A DNA stretch of 64,000 nucleotides from Variovorax sp. OV700 (lineage in GTDB: Bacteria; Pseudomonadota; Gammaproteobacteria; Burkholderiales; Burkholderiaceae_C): assembly GCF_900099805.1 (NCBI RefSeq), contig NZ_FNDR01000017.1, positions 53,385 through 117,384 of the forward strand, written 5' to 3'. A program made the position numbers and the translations under genes. Position 1 is the first letter of the stretch. The number at the start of each line of letters is the position of its first letter. The notes under the pieces are model-generated. The model was not told where the DNA came from. It searched no databases and worked only from the letters and a program-made list of their open reading frames with translations. Positions 15,893-24,747 of this stretch are shown piece by piece.

Positions 15893-17146
15893 CTAGAGGC
15901 CGAGCCGCTCGACGCCAAGGCCTTCGAGGTCGACACCGGCATCGCGGCCACCGACCAGGTCGGCCACTACGCGTGCGCTGCCGCACGACAAAGCCCAGCC
16001 GCTGGAGCCGTGGCCCAGGTTGAGCCACACGCCCGGCACGCCGCTGGCACCGAGCACCGGGGGGCCGTCGGGCAGCATCGGCCGTGCACCCTTCCATTGC
16101 TGTACGCCCGACTGCAGCGTGACGGCGCCGGGGAACCAGTCGTGGAGCACCTTGTAGAGCGTTTGCACCGCGGATGCATTCAGCGTGCTCAGCGAACCGC
16201 CAATCTCGGCGCTGCCCGCCACACGCACGCGCTGGCCCAGGCGCGAGATGGCGATCTTGTAGCGCTCGTCCATCACGGCGCTGCGGGGAGCGTTGAGCGA
16301 TTCGCGAATCGGTGCGCTGATGGAGTGGCCATACACGGGCGCAAGCGGAATCTTGAGTCCGAGCGGCCGCAGCAACTGGGCCGAGGCAAGCCCGGCGCAC
16401 ACCACCACCGCATCGAAGCGCAGCGGCGGTGAACCGCTGGCAAGCGAGATGGAGGCGGGGTCTGAACGGCTCAGGGGTGCAATGTCGCAATTGAAATGGA
16501 ACTGGGCACCGAGCGCCTCGCACTCCCACTTGAGCAGCTGCGCGAACTGGCGGCAGTTGGCCACCTCGTCTTCAGGCAGGTGAATGGCGCCCGCGAGTGC
16601 CGTATCGGCGTTGAGCGCGGGTTCGATGCGCCGGGCTTCGTCGGCGTCGACTTCCTTGAAGACACTGCCGGCCGCGCGCAGCACCTCGAGCCCGGGCTGG
16701 ACCAGTTTCTTTTCGCGCTTGGAGCGCAGCAGCACGAGGTAGCCATCGCTGCGCTCGTAGCTCAGCTCGCGTGCCTCGGTCACCTCGTGCAGACGGGTGC
16801 GGCTGTAGAACGCCAGGCGTTGCATTCGGGCGCGGTTGGCGAGGTAGGTTTCGAGCTTGCACGCCTTCTGCCAACGCGACATCCAGCCCAGATCGCGCGT
16901 ACTCAGCGGCCAGCGCAGCTTGATGGCGCCGTGCGGAGAGAGCAGCGAGCGCAGCACCTTGCCCCGCATGCCGGGCGCGGCCCATGGCGTCACATAACCC
17001 GGTGCGACCACGCCTGCATTCGCAAAACTGGCTTCCTCGGCAGCCGCGCCGCGGCGCTCGAACACGGAGACTTCATGCCCATCCGAAACCAGTTCCCAGG
17101 CGGTGGTGACGCCGATGATGCCGGCGCCCACGATCGCGATTTTCAT
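15893..17146 (-). CDS. dadA: D-amino acid dehydrogenase
   Basis: A 417-residue FAD-dependent oxidoreductase of the DAO family that oxidatively deaminates D-amino acids at the inner membrane and passes electrons to the respiratory chain. The dinucleotide-binding motif VGAGIIG is at 6-12 and ERRG follows at the end of the second strand. The ASFANAGVVAPGYVTPWAAPGM segment and C-terminal LGHGSSGWALSCGSA are DadA hallmarks. The partner racemase gene is not adjacent; a 50-bp gap separates it from the amidase gene upstream on the same strand. Confidence 0.9.
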   Translation of the reverse strand: MKIAIVGAGIIGVTTAWELVSDGHEVSVFERRGAAAEEASFANAGVVAPGYVTPWAAPGMRGKVLRSLLSPHGAIKLRWPLSTRDLGWMSRWQKACKLETYLANRARMQRLAFYSRTRLHEVTEARELSYERSDGYLVLLRSKREKKLVQPGLEVLRAAGSVFKEVDADEARRIEPALNADTALAGAIHLPEDEVANCRQFAQLLKWECEALGAQFHFNCDIAPLSRSDPASISLASGSPPLRFDAVVVCAGLASAQLLRPLGLKIPLAPVYGHSISAPIRESLNAPRSAVMDERYKIAISRLGQRVRVAGSAEIGGSLSTLNASAVQTLYKVLHDWFPGAVTLQSGVQQWKGARPMLPDGPPVLGASGVPGVWLNLGHGSSGWALSCGSARVVADLVGGRDAGVDLEGLGVERLGL

Positions 17147-17196
17147 TGAATTTTTGAGTAAGAAGAGATGGCTGACGCCCTTCGATGGGCGTGAAG

Positions 17197-18522
17197 CTAT
17201 TGTCTTCGCAGTGCGTGTTCTGTTTGCAGGGCAATTGCGAGAACGGCGTCATCGTGCAGCGCGGCGTGCCACAGCATCAGGCCGACCGGCAGTTCGCCGG
17301 CCGCATGGCAGGGCAGCGAGATGGCGCAGCCGTCGAGCATGTTGACGATCGACGGGTTGCGCAGCAGCAGTGCGTTGACGCGAAAGAATTCCTCGTCGCG
17401 CTCGGCGCCCGGCGCCACGCTGGCGATGGGGGGCGCGGTGATCGGCACGGTGGGCGACAGCACGGCGTCGAAAGACGACAGCGCCGCTTCGACGCGGGCA
17501 ATCCATGCGCGCCGGGCATTCACGAGGTCGATGTATTCGTGCGCCTTCATGCCGGCGCCCCGGACGATGCGTTGAGCGACGCGCGGGTCGTAGCCGGCGC
17601 CGCTGCGCTCCAGCAGCAGCCGGTGCCAGGCATAGGACTCGGCCGCCGAAAACCCGCCCGTGCCGTTGATTGCCTGCAACTCGGCCAGTTCCGGCAGCTC
17701 GATTTCCTCGACCTGGGCACCGCTACTGCGCAGCGTTTGCAGTGCGTCCTCGAAGGCGCTGGCCACCGCGGGCTCGATGTCGTCGAAGAATACGTTCTTC
17801 ACCACGGCGAGCCGGTAGGCCCCCAGGGAGGCGGCGCCGGCGGTCACACGGCGGGCTGCGAGGATCTCGTGCGCGGCGATGGCGTCCCGGACCGAGCGCG
17901 TCATGGTGCAGACCGTGTCGAGCGTGGTCGACAGCGGCAGCGCGCCATCGGCCGGCACGAGGCGGGCGGTGCTCTTGAATCCCACGATGCCGTTCAGTGC
18001 CGCCGGAATGCGGATCGAGCCGCCCGTGTCCGAACCGAGCCCGATGAAAGCCGCCCCGGTCGCGACCGAGATGGCGGCTCCGGACGACGAGCCCCCTGGA
18101 ATGCGCGGCGTGGCGGCGTCGCTCACGTTGACCGGCGTGCCATGGTGCGGGTTGACTCCCACACCCGAAAAAGCGAACTCGGTCATGTTGGTGCGGCCGG
18201 TCAGCACGCCGCCCGCGGCGCGCAGCCGCGCGACCGCCACTGCGTCGGCCTTGGCTGCCGGGGCATGCGAAAGCACGACGGAGCCGGCGGGGGTTGGCTG
18301 ACCCTCGATATCGAAGAGGTCCTTGGCGGTGAAGGCGAGCCCCGCGAGCCTGCTTTGCGGCGCCGACAGTCCGACCTGCTGGCGGGCTTCGTCGAACAGC
18401 GTGCGGGTGAAGACGTGGCCGCAGGCCGGAGACTGGGCGATGCCGATGGCATGCTCCAATTCGGTGCGCGCATCGGTGCCACCTGCCAACAGATTCAGAC
18501 GGGTGGCGTGAAGGTCGTTCAT
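17197..18522 (-). CDS. Amidase signature family hydrolase
   Basis: A 441-residue amidase with the Ser-cisSer-Lys triad: K67 in FTAKDLFD, the cis-Ser within GGSSSG (S145-S147) and nucleophile S169 in GSDTGGS. Substrate is not evident; it lacks the extra domains of GatA or urea-amide hydrolases. ATG 18522 was chosen at the start of homology (MNDLHATRLNLLAGG); the frame is open to 18744, but that reaches into the rpsB leader on the other strand. It is divergent from rpsB and upstream of dadA, possibly in one operon. Confidence 0.88.
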   Translation of the reverse strand: MNDLHATRLNLLAGGTDARTELEHAIGIAQSPACGHVFTRTLFDEARQQVGLSAPQSRLAGLAFTAKDLFDIEGQPTPAGSVVLSHAPAAKADAVAVARLRAAGGVLTGRTNMTEFAFSGVGVNPHHGTPVNVSDAATPRIPGGSSSGAAISVATGAAFIGLGSDTGGSIRIPAALNGIVGFKSTARLVPADGALPLSTTLDTVCTMTRSVRDAIAAHEILAARRVTAGAASLGAYRLAVVKNVFFDDIEPAVASAFEDALQTLRSSGAQVEEIELPELAELQAINGTGGFSAAESYAWHRLLLERSGAGYDPRVAQRIVRGAGMKAHEYIDLVNARRAWIARVEAALSSFDAVLSPTVPITAPPIASVAPGAERDEEFFRVNALLLRNPSIVNMLDGCAISLPCHAAGELPVGLMLWHAALHDDAVLAIALQTEHALRRQ

Positions 18523-18590
18523 GGGCGGTTGCGAGGGGCGCGGACGGCTTGGTTGCGGGGTGGGGCAAGGAGAAAAGTCAAGGAGGGCCG

Positions 18591-18599
18591 TGCTATACT
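18591..18599 (+). promoter_or_regulatory. Extended -10 promoter of rpsB
   Basis: TGCTATACT is a near-ideal extended -10 (TGn-TATACT). It would start a leader of about 140 nt before rpsB, room for the S2 autoregulatory structure known in other proteobacteria; GGGCTGGATTTTAGACCC within the leader can form a short hairpin near the start codon. Confidence 0.65.
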
Positions 18600-18743
18600 C
18601 TTTGGGTTTCGCTGACCGCGTGACGGCTACCGCCACACACAGCCAGACACATCCGCAAACCGGCCCAATCAAGGTGTTGCGACTCCATTCGAAGGAGGCG
18701 CAAAACGGGCTGGATTTTAGACCCAACCTTTGGAGTAATTTCA

Positions 18744-19499
18744 ATGTCTACCACCATGCGCGAAATGCTGGAAGCCGGTGTCCACTTTGGTCACCAAACC
18801 CGCTTCTGGAACCCCAAGATGGCCCCGTTCATCTTCGGCCATCGCAACAAGATTCACATCATCAACCTGGAAAAGTCGCTTCCGATGTTCCAGGATGCGA
18901 TGAAGTACGCCAAGCAGCTCACCGCCAACCGCGGCACGATCCTCATGGTCGGCACCAAGCGCCAGGCCCGTGAAATCGTGGCTGCCGAAGCCCGCCGCGC
19001 CGGCGTGCCGTTCGTGGACACCCGCTGGCTCGGCGGCATGCTGACCAACTTCAAGACCGTCAAGACCTCGATCAAGCGTCTGAAGGACATGAAGGCCCAG
19101 CAAGAAGCCGGTCTCGACAGCCTGAGCAAGAAAGAGCAGCTCACGTTCTCGCGCGAAATCGCGAAGCTCGAGAAGGATATCGGCGGCATCCAGGACATGG
19201 CTGCGCTGCCGGACGCAATCTTCGTGATCGACGTGGGCTTCCACAAGATCGCCGTGGCAGAAGCCAAGAAGCTCGGCATTCCGCTGATCGGCGTGGTGGA
19301 CTCCAACCACTCGCCCGAAGGCATCGACTACGTGATCCCCGGCAACGACGACTCGTCGAAGGCCGTCACGCTGTACGCACGCGGCATCGCCGACGCGATC
19401 ATCGAAGGCCGCAACAGCGCCGGTGGTGACGTGGTCAAGGCCGTCGCCGAAGGCAGCAGCGACGAATTCGTCGAAGTCGAAGAAGGCGCTTCGGCCTGA
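18744..19499 (+). CDS. rpsB: 30S ribosomal protein uS2
   Basis: A 251-residue S2 protein that joins the small subunit late and is needed for bS1 binding. It opens STTMREMLEAGVHFGHQ and contains the conserved WLGGMLTNFKTVKTSIKRL and DSNHSPEGIDYVIPGNDD segments; the tail is acidic. Ribosome site GGAGTAA precedes ATG. It is the first gene of a run extending through tsf, and expression is expected to be feedback-controlled by S2 through the long leader. Confidence 0.98.
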   Translation: MSTTMREMLEAGVHFGHQTRFWNPKMAPFIFGHRNKIHIINLEKSLPMFQDAMKYAKQLTANRGTILMVGTKRQAREIVAAEARRAGVPFVDTRWLGGMLTNFKTVKTSIKRLKDMKAQQEAGLDSLSKKEQLTFSREIAKLEKDIGGIQDMAALPDAIFVIDVGFHKIAVAEAKKLGIPLIGVVDSNHSPEGIDYVIPGNDDSSKAVTLYARGIADAIIEGRNSAGGDVVKAVAEGSSDEFVEVEEGASA

Positions 19500-19522
19500 T
19501 TGGTGCTCTCGCGAGCCTGAAG

Positions 19523-19548
19523 AAGGGGCTTTGGTGCCCCTTTTTTTT
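19523..19548 (+). terminator. Attenuator/terminator between rpsB and tsf
   Basis: AAGGGGC-TTTGGT-GCCCCTT is followed by a run of eight T's (19541-19548). A full intrinsic terminator between two co-transcribed genes implies partial termination, as known for E. coli rpsB-tsf. Confidence 0.85.
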
Positions 19549-19580
19549 AACCTGATTTTTGGATTTACGGAGATACAACA

Positions 19581-20504
19581 ATGGCTGCAATCACCGCAAG
19601 CATGGTCGGCGAACTGCGCGCAAAGACCGACGCGCCGATGATGGAATGCAAGAAGGCCCTGACCGAGGCCGACGGCAACATGGAAAAGGCCGAAGAGCTG
19701 CTGCGCATCAAGCTCGGCAACAAGGCTGGCAAGGCATCGGGCCGCATCACGGCCGAAGGCGTGGTCACGGCTTTCGTCGACGGCGCTGCCGGCGGCATGA
19801 TCGAGATCAACTGCGAAACCGACTTCGTCACCAAGAACGACAGCTTCCTGGCCCTGGCCAACGCTGCCGCGATGCTGGTCGCCAAGCACAATCCCGCGGA
19901 CATCGCCGCGCTGGGTGCGCTGCCCTACGAGCAAGACGGCTTCGGCCCCACGCTCGAAGACGTGCGCAAGGGCCTCATCGGCAAGATCGGCGAGAACATG
20001 AGCTTCCGCCGCTTCAAGCGCTTTGGCGGCAGCGGCAAGCTGGCTTCGTACCTGCACGGCACGCGCATCGGCGTGATGGTCGAGTTCGAAGGCGACGACA
20101 CCTCGGCCAAGGACGTTGCGATGCACATCGCCGCCATGAAGCCGGTTGCCATCTCGGCCGCCGACGTGCCTGCTGACCTGATCGAAAAAGAACGTGCTGT
20201 TGCCGCCGGCAAGGCCGAGGAAGACCGCAAGACGGCCGAAGCTGAGGGCAAGAAGCCGCAGCCTGCAGACATCGTTGCCAAGCGCATCGAAGGCGGCGTG
20301 CAGAAGTACCTCAAGGAAGTCTCGCTGCACAACCAGCCGTTCGTGAAGAACGACAAGCAGACCGTCGAGCAAATGCTCAAGGCCGCCGACACCAGCATCA
20401 AGGGCTTCACCCTGTATGTGGTCGGCGAAGGCATTGAAAAGAAGGTCGACGACTTCGCAGCCGAAGTTGCAGCCCAGGTTGCTGCCGCCAAGGCCGCCGC
20501 GTAA
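19581..20504 (+). CDS. tsf: Elongation factor Ts
   Basis: A 307-residue guanine-nucleotide exchange factor for EF-Tu. The N-terminal UBA-like helix bundle (AITASMVGELRAKTDAPMM) is followed by the TDFV motif (NCETDFVTKND) that inserts at the EF-Tu magnesium site, then two core subdomains with an Ala/Lys-rich coiled insertion near 205-235. Ribosome site GGAG precedes ATG. It is second in the rpsB operon, behind a leaky terminator. Confidence 0.98.
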   Translation: MAAITASMVGELRAKTDAPMMECKKALTEADGNMEKAEELLRIKLGNKAGKASGRITAEGVVTAFVDGAAGGMIEINCETDFVTKNDSFLALANAAAMLVAKHNPADIAALGALPYEQDGFGPTLEDVRKGLIGKIGENMSFRRFKRFGGSGKLASYLHGTRIGVMVEFEGDDTSAKDVAMHIAAMKPVAISAADVPADLIEKERAVAAGKAEEDRKTAEAEGKKPQPADIVAKRIEGGVQKYLKEVSLHNQPFVKNDKQTVEQMLKAADTSIKGFTLYVVGEGIEKKVDDFAAEVAAQVAAAKAAA

Positions 20505-20520
20505 AAACTGTTACGCCCCA

Positions 20521-20555
20521 AAGCGACGGCGCACGTGTGTGTGCCGCCGCTTTTT
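20521..20555 (+). terminator. Terminator after tsf
   Basis: A GC-rich stem (GCGACGGCGCAC against GTGCCGCCGC, with one mismatch and one bulge) is followed by TTTTT. It separates the rpsB-tsf unit from pyrH. Confidence 0.65.
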
Positions 20556-20606
20556 CACCGCCTCGTTCTACACTCGCCCCGCCAACCCCAAGTAAGGAAA
20601 TTGCCC

Positions 20607-21329
20607 ATGTCTGATGCCCGCCCAGCCCACAAGCGAATCTTGTTGAAGCTGTCGGGCGAGGCGTTAATGGGAGACGATGCCTTTGGTATTAATCGCGCCA
20701 CCATCGTTCGCATGGTCGAAGAGGTGGCCGAGGTGGTGAACATGGGTGTGGAGCTTGCGGTCGTGATCGGCGGCGGCAACATCTTCCGCGGCGTCGCGGG
20801 AGGCTCCGTCGGCATGGACCGCGCCACGGCCGACTACATGGGCATGCTGGCCACGGTCATGAATTCGTTGGCACTGGCCGACGCCATGAACAAGCAAGGG
20901 CTGGTGGCGCGCGTCATGTCCGCCATCGCCATCGAGCAGGTGGTCGAGCCTTATGTGCGGCCCAAGGCATTGCAGTATCTCGAAGAGGGCAAGGTCGTGG
21001 TGTTTGCGGCGGGCACCGGCAATCCGTTCTTCACCACCGACACGGCCGCCGCGCTGCGCGGCGCAGAGATCGGTGCCGAGCTGGTGCTCAAGGCCACCAA
21101 GGTCGACGGCGTGTATTCCGCCGATCCGAAGACCAACCCCAATGCAACGCGCTATACGTCGCTTACTTTCGATGAGGCGATCGCGAAGAATCTCGGCATC
21201 ATGGACGCCACGGCTTTCGCGCTGTGCCGCGACCAGAAGCTGCCGATCAAGGTGTTCTCGATCTTCAAGAACGGCGCGCTCAAGCGTGTCGTCATGGGCG
21301 AGGACGAAGGCACGCTGGTGCATGCCTGA
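20607..21329 (+). CDS. pyrH: UMP kinase
   Basis: A 240-residue amino-acid-kinase-fold enzyme that phosphorylates UMP to UDP; in bacteria it is hexameric and GTP-activated. Motifs KRILLKLSGEALMG (about 8-21), GGGNIFRG and the TDTAAALRGAEIGA segment are present. ATG 20607 with AAGGAA upstream is the family start; the frame is open back to 20535 through the tsf terminator. Followed by frr after 13 nt. Confidence 0.97.
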   Translation: MSDARPAHKRILLKLSGEALMGDDAFGINRATIVRMVEEVAEVVNMGVELAVVIGGGNIFRGVAGGSVGMDRATADYMGMLATVMNSLALADAMNKQGLVARVMSAIAIEQVVEPYVRPKALQYLEEGKVVVFAAGTGNPFFTTDTAAALRGAEIGAELVLKATKVDGVYSADPKTNPNATRYTSLTFDEAIAKNLGIMDATAFALCRDQKLPIKVFSIFKNGALKRVVMGEDEGTLVHA

Positions 21330-21342
21330 GGAGTAAATTGAG

Positions 21343-21912
21343 ATGACGACCCCCACCATTGCAGAAATTCGCAGCACGACCGATGCGAAGATGAACCAGT
21401 CGCTCGCTGCGTTCCAGAACAACCTGACCAAGATCCGTACCGGCCGCGCCAACTCCGCGCTGCTCGACTCGATCCATGTCGATTATTACGGCTCGCAAGT
21501 CCCGCTCAGCCAGGTGGCCAACGTGTCGGTGCTCGACTCGCGCACCATCAGCGTCCAGCCCTGGGAAAAGGGCATGGGCGCCAAGATCGAGAAAGCCATT
21601 CGCGAAAGCGACCTGGGCCTGAACCCGGCCTCGATGGGCGACCTGATCCGCGTGCCGCTGCCCGCCATGAGCGAAGAGCGCCGCAAGGAAATGACCAAGC
21701 TGGTCCGCAACGAAGGCGAAACCGCCAAGATCGCCACGCGCAACCTGCGCCGCGACGCGAACGAAGCCGTCAAGAAGCTGGTCAAGGAAAAGCTCGCCTC
21801 CGAAGACGACCAGAAGCGTGCCGAAGCCGAGATCCAGAAGGTCACCGACCGCCACATTGCGGAAATCGATCGTCTGGTCGCGGCCAAGGAAGCGGAGATC
21901 ATGGCCGTTTGA
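21343..21912 (+). CDS. frr: Ribosome recycling factor
   Basis: A 189-residue two-domain factor that, with EF-G, splits post-termination ribosomes. The three-helix bundle and small beta domain are recognisable from LTKIRTGRANSALLDSI, VDYYGSQVPLSQVANVSV and RVPLPAMSEERRKEMTKLVR. It sits between pyrH and uppS, the conserved order in proteobacteria, with gaps of 13 and 8 nt, so these genes are one transcription unit. Confidence 0.98.
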   Translation: MTTPTIAEIRSTTDAKMNQSLAAFQNNLTKIRTGRANSALLDSIHVDYYGSQVPLSQVANVSVLDSRTISVQPWEKGMGAKIEKAIRESDLGLNPASMGDLIRVPLPAMSEERRKEMTKLVRNEGETAKIATRNLRRDANEAVKKLVKEKLASEDDQKRAEAEIQKVTDRHIAEIDRLVAAKEAEIMAV

Positions 21913-21920
21913 GGCTGCGC

Positions 21921-22664
21921 ATGGCCCCCTCCTTGCCGCAGATTCCCCGCCACATTGCCATCGTCATGGATGGCAACGGACGCTGGGCCACGCGGCGGTT
22001 CCTGCCCCGCGTGGCGGGACACAAGCAGGGCGTCGAGTCGCTGCGGCGCTGCGTCAAGGCCTGCGTCGACCGCGGCGTGGGCATTCTCACGGTCTTCGCG
22101 TTCTCGTCGGAAAACTGGAACCGTCCAGCTGAAGAGGTCTCGGGCCTGATGGAAATCATGGTCGGTGCGCTCGCGCGCGAGGTGCCCAAGCTCAGCCGCG
22201 ACGGCGTGCGGCTGCACTTCGTCGGCGAGCGGGCCGGGCTCTCCAAGAAAATGGTGCAGGGCCTGGTCAACGCCGAGGAAGCCACGGCGCCGAACACCAA
22301 GCTGATCCTCAACGTCTGCTTCAACTACGGCGGCCGGTGGGACATTGCCCGCGCCGCCGCCAAGCTGGTGGAGCAGGGCGAGGCCCTCACCGAGGCCAAT
22401 CTCGACCGCGCCATGGCACTGGCGCACGTGCCCGACCCCGACCTGCTCATCCGCACCGGCGGCGAACAGCGGCTGTCCAACTTCCTGCTCTGGCAGAGCG
22501 CCTACTCGGAGCTTTTCTTCAGCAACAAACTCTGGCCCGAGTTCGACGAGGCTGAGCTAGACGCGGGAATTGCCGCGTTCCAGGCCCGCGAGCGCCGGTT
22601 CGGCAAAACTTCCGCGCAGGTCACGGCCAGCAGCGATTCCACGTCAGATCGCCAGATGGCCTGA
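21921..22664 (+). CDS. uppS: Isoprenyl (undecaprenyl) diphosphate synthase
   Basis: A 247-residue cis-prenyltransferase that extends farnesyl diphosphate to the C55 lipid carrier for peptidoglycan and LPS. The catalytic Asp lies in IVMDGNGRWA; FSSENWNRP and the C-terminal DLLIRTGGEQRLSNFLLWQ are signature blocks. ATG 21921 was chosen (GAGG 6 nt upstream, formed by the frr stop region) over a TTG at 21909 that overlaps frr. Confidence 0.97.
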   Translation: MAPSLPQIPRHIAIVMDGNGRWATRRFLPRVAGHKQGVESLRRCVKACVDRGVGILTVFAFSSENWNRPAEEVSGLMEIMVGALAREVPKLSRDGVRLHFVGERAGLSKKMVQGLVNAEEATAPNTKLILNVCFNYGGRWDIARAAAKLVEQGEALTEANLDRAMALAHVPDPDLLIRTGGEQRLSNFLLWQSAYSELFFSNKLWPEFDEAELDAGIAAFQARERRFGKTSAQVTASSDSTSDRQMA

Positions 22665-22693
22665 GGGCCTTCTCGGCCCGACTCCTCAGCCGC

Positions 22694-23539
22694 ATGCTCA
22701 AACAACGCATCCTCACGGCCATCGTCCTGCTGGCGATCCTGCTGCCGGCACTCTTCTATCCGTCCCACGTTCCCTTTGCCTGCGTCATGCTGGTACTGAT
22801 CGGCGCCGCGGCATGGGAGTGGGGCCGCCTCAACGGATACGGACAGCGGCTGTCGGTGTTCCTCGGCCTCGAAACAGTCGCGCTGTGCGCGCTTTCGTGG
22901 TGGCTCGGGCTGCTTGCGCAGCCGCTGATGCTCATGTGGCTGCTGGCTAGCGCCGCCTGGGTGCTTGGCGGGGCCGCGCTGCTGCGGGTGGCGGTTCCGG
23001 GTTGGCCTCGCATTCCGCGTGGCTTGCGCCTGGTGGGCGGCTTGCTGGCGCTGTGGGTGGCATGGCTCGCGGCGGTGCAGGCCCGCGTGGTCGGCATCAA
23101 CTTCCTGCTCTCGATTCTCGTGCTGGTATGGGTGGCGGACGTTTTCGCGTATTTCGCGGGTCGCGCATTCGGTCTCAAGTTCACGCGCGGCAAGCTCGCG
23201 CCCGCCATCAGCCCCGGCAAGAGCTGGGAAGGCGTGTGGGGCGGCATGGCCGGCGTGGTGTTGCTGGCCTTCGCCTGGGTCTGGGCCGACAAGGCCGCGG
23301 GCGCCACGGTGGCAAGCCTCTATACCCGGCTGCATGATCGCGGTTGGTGGCTGTTGCTCGTGGGCGTGGTGTTTCTCGCGGCGATGAGCGTCGTCGGCGA
23401 CCTGGTCGAATCGCTGATCAAGCGCAGTGCCGGCGCCAAGGACAGCAGCCGCCTGCTGCCGGGCCACGGCGGCGTGCTCGACCGCGTGGATGCCCTCTTG
23501 CCGGTACTTCCCATTGCAATGATGCTGGCTTCCTTGTGA
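22694..23539 (+). CDS. cdsA: Phosphatidate cytidylyltransferase
   Basis: A 281-residue integral membrane enzyme making CDP-diacylglycerol, precursor of all phospholipids. Several membrane spans cover residues 7-210. The family signature S-x-x-KR-x4-KD-x3-LPGHGG-x2-DR-x-D is seen near the C-terminus (LIKRSAGAKDSSRLLPGHGG, then VLDRVD). It overlaps the start of dxr by 4 nt. Confidence 0.96.
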   Translation: MLKQRILTAIVLLAILLPALFYPSHVPFACVMLVLIGAAAWEWGRLNGYGQRLSVFLGLETVALCALSWWLGLLAQPLMLMWLLASAAWVLGGAALLRVAVPGWPRIPRGLRLVGGLLALWVAWLAAVQARVVGINFLLSILVLVWVADVFAYFAGRAFGLKFTRGKLAPAISPGKSWEGVWGGMAGVVLLAFAWVWADKAAGATVASLYTRLHDRGWWLLLVGVVFLAAMSVVGDLVESLIKRSAGAKDSSRLLPGHGGVLDRVDALLPVLPIAMMLASL

Positions 23540-24723
23540 ACACACCCAAACAACGCATCACGGTGCTGGGTTCGACCGGTTCGGTCGGGGTCAGCACGCT
23601 CGATGTCATTTCGCGCCATCCCGACCGCTTCGAGGTCTTCGCGCTGTCCGCCTCGACCAAGGTCGACGAGCTGCTGGCGCAGTGCGCACGGTTTTCGCCC
23701 CGGTTCGCGGTCATGGCCAGCCCGGCGCATGCGGCGCAGCTGGCAGAAAAGCTGAGTCAAAATGATCTTCCTACGCGAGTATTGAACGGCATCGACGCTA
23801 TTGAAAAGATAGCATCGCACGAAGAAGTCGATGCGGTCATGGCCGCCATCGTGGGGGCCGCAGGCCTCGGCCCCTGCCTGGCCGCGGCGCGCGCCGGCAA
23901 GCGCCTGCTGCTGGCCAACAAGGAAGCGCTGGTGGTCGGCGGCGAGCTGTTCATGCGCACCGTGCGCGAGGGCGGCGCCACGCTGCTGCCCATCGACAGC
24001 GAACACTCGGCCATCTTCCAGTCGCTGCCGGAAGATCCTTCGACCTGGTCGCGCCGTATCGACAAGATCATCCTGACCGCGTCGGGCGGCCCATTTCGCA
24101 CGCGCGCGCCCGAGACTCTCGGTTCGGTCACGCCCGAGCAGGCCTGCGCCCATCCGAACTGGGTCATGGGCCGCAAGATTTCTGTCGATTCCGCCACCAT
24201 GATGAACAAGGCGCTCGAGGTGATCGAGGCGCGCCATCTGTTCGGTGTGCTGCCCGAACAGATCGAGGTGGTCATCCATCCCCAGAGTGTGGTGCATTCG
24301 ATGGTGCAGTTCACCGATGCATCGGTGATCGCCCAGCTCGGGACCCCCGACATGCGCGTGCCCATCGCTGTCGGCTTGGCGTGGCCCGAGCGCATCGAAA
24401 GCGGTGCGGGGCGCCTCGACTTCCGCCAGATGGCGGCGCTGAGCTTCGATGCCCCCGATGCGGCGCTTTTTCCGGGCCTGGGCCTGGCCTGGCATGCGCT
24501 GCGCGCGGCACCCGGGACCACGGCGGTGCTCAATGCTGCCAACGAAGTCGCGGTCGAGGCCTTTCTCGACAGGCGCCTGCGCTTCGACCGCATTCATGCG
24601 GTCAACATGGAAACTTTGGAGGCCATTGCCCCCTCCAAGCCCGCATCGCTGGCCGACCTGCTGGCGCTTGATGCCAGTGCGCGGGCGGCCGCCAATGCCG
24701 CGGCACTGCGCTTTGCGGCCTGA
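23536..24723 (+). CDS. dxr: 1-deoxy-D-xylulose-5-phosphate reductoisomerase
   Basis: A 395-residue NADPH- and divalent-metal-dependent enzyme that commits carbon to the MEP isoprenoid pathway, feeding UppS encoded just upstream. The N-terminal LGSTGSVGVSTLDV binds NADPH, the metal-binding region is in PIDSEHSAIFQSL, and the SASGGPFRT-like loop reads TASGGPFRT. GTG 23536 forms GTGA with the cdsA stop, a typical coupled start; the longer open frame from 23344 is inside cdsA. Confidence 0.97.
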   Translation: MNTPKQRITVLGSTGSVGVSTLDVISRHPDRFEVFALSASTKVDELLAQCARFSPRFAVMASPAHAAQLAEKLSQNDLPTRVLNGIDAIEKIASHEEVDAVMAAIVGAAGLGPCLAAARAGKRLLLANKEALVVGGELFMRTVREGGATLLPIDSEHSAIFQSLPEDPSTWSRRIDKIILTASGGPFRTRAPETLGSVTPEQACAHPNWVMGRKISVDSATMMNKALEVIEARHLFGVLPEQIEVVIHPQSVVHSMVQFTDASVIAQLGTPDMRVPIAVGLAWPERIESGAGRLDFRQMAALSFDAPDAALFPGLGLAWHALRAAPGTTAVLNAANEVAVEAFLDRRLRFDRIHAVNMETLEAIAPSKPASLADLLALDASARAAANAAALRFAA

Positions 24724-24747
24724 CACCCCCGTCAACAGAGGATCCGG

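Noticed and set aside
17175..17192. Terminator between amidase and dadA (ACGCCC-TTCGAT-GGGCGT)
   Set aside because: Six base pairs without a T-run on either strand; too weak to list as a feature.
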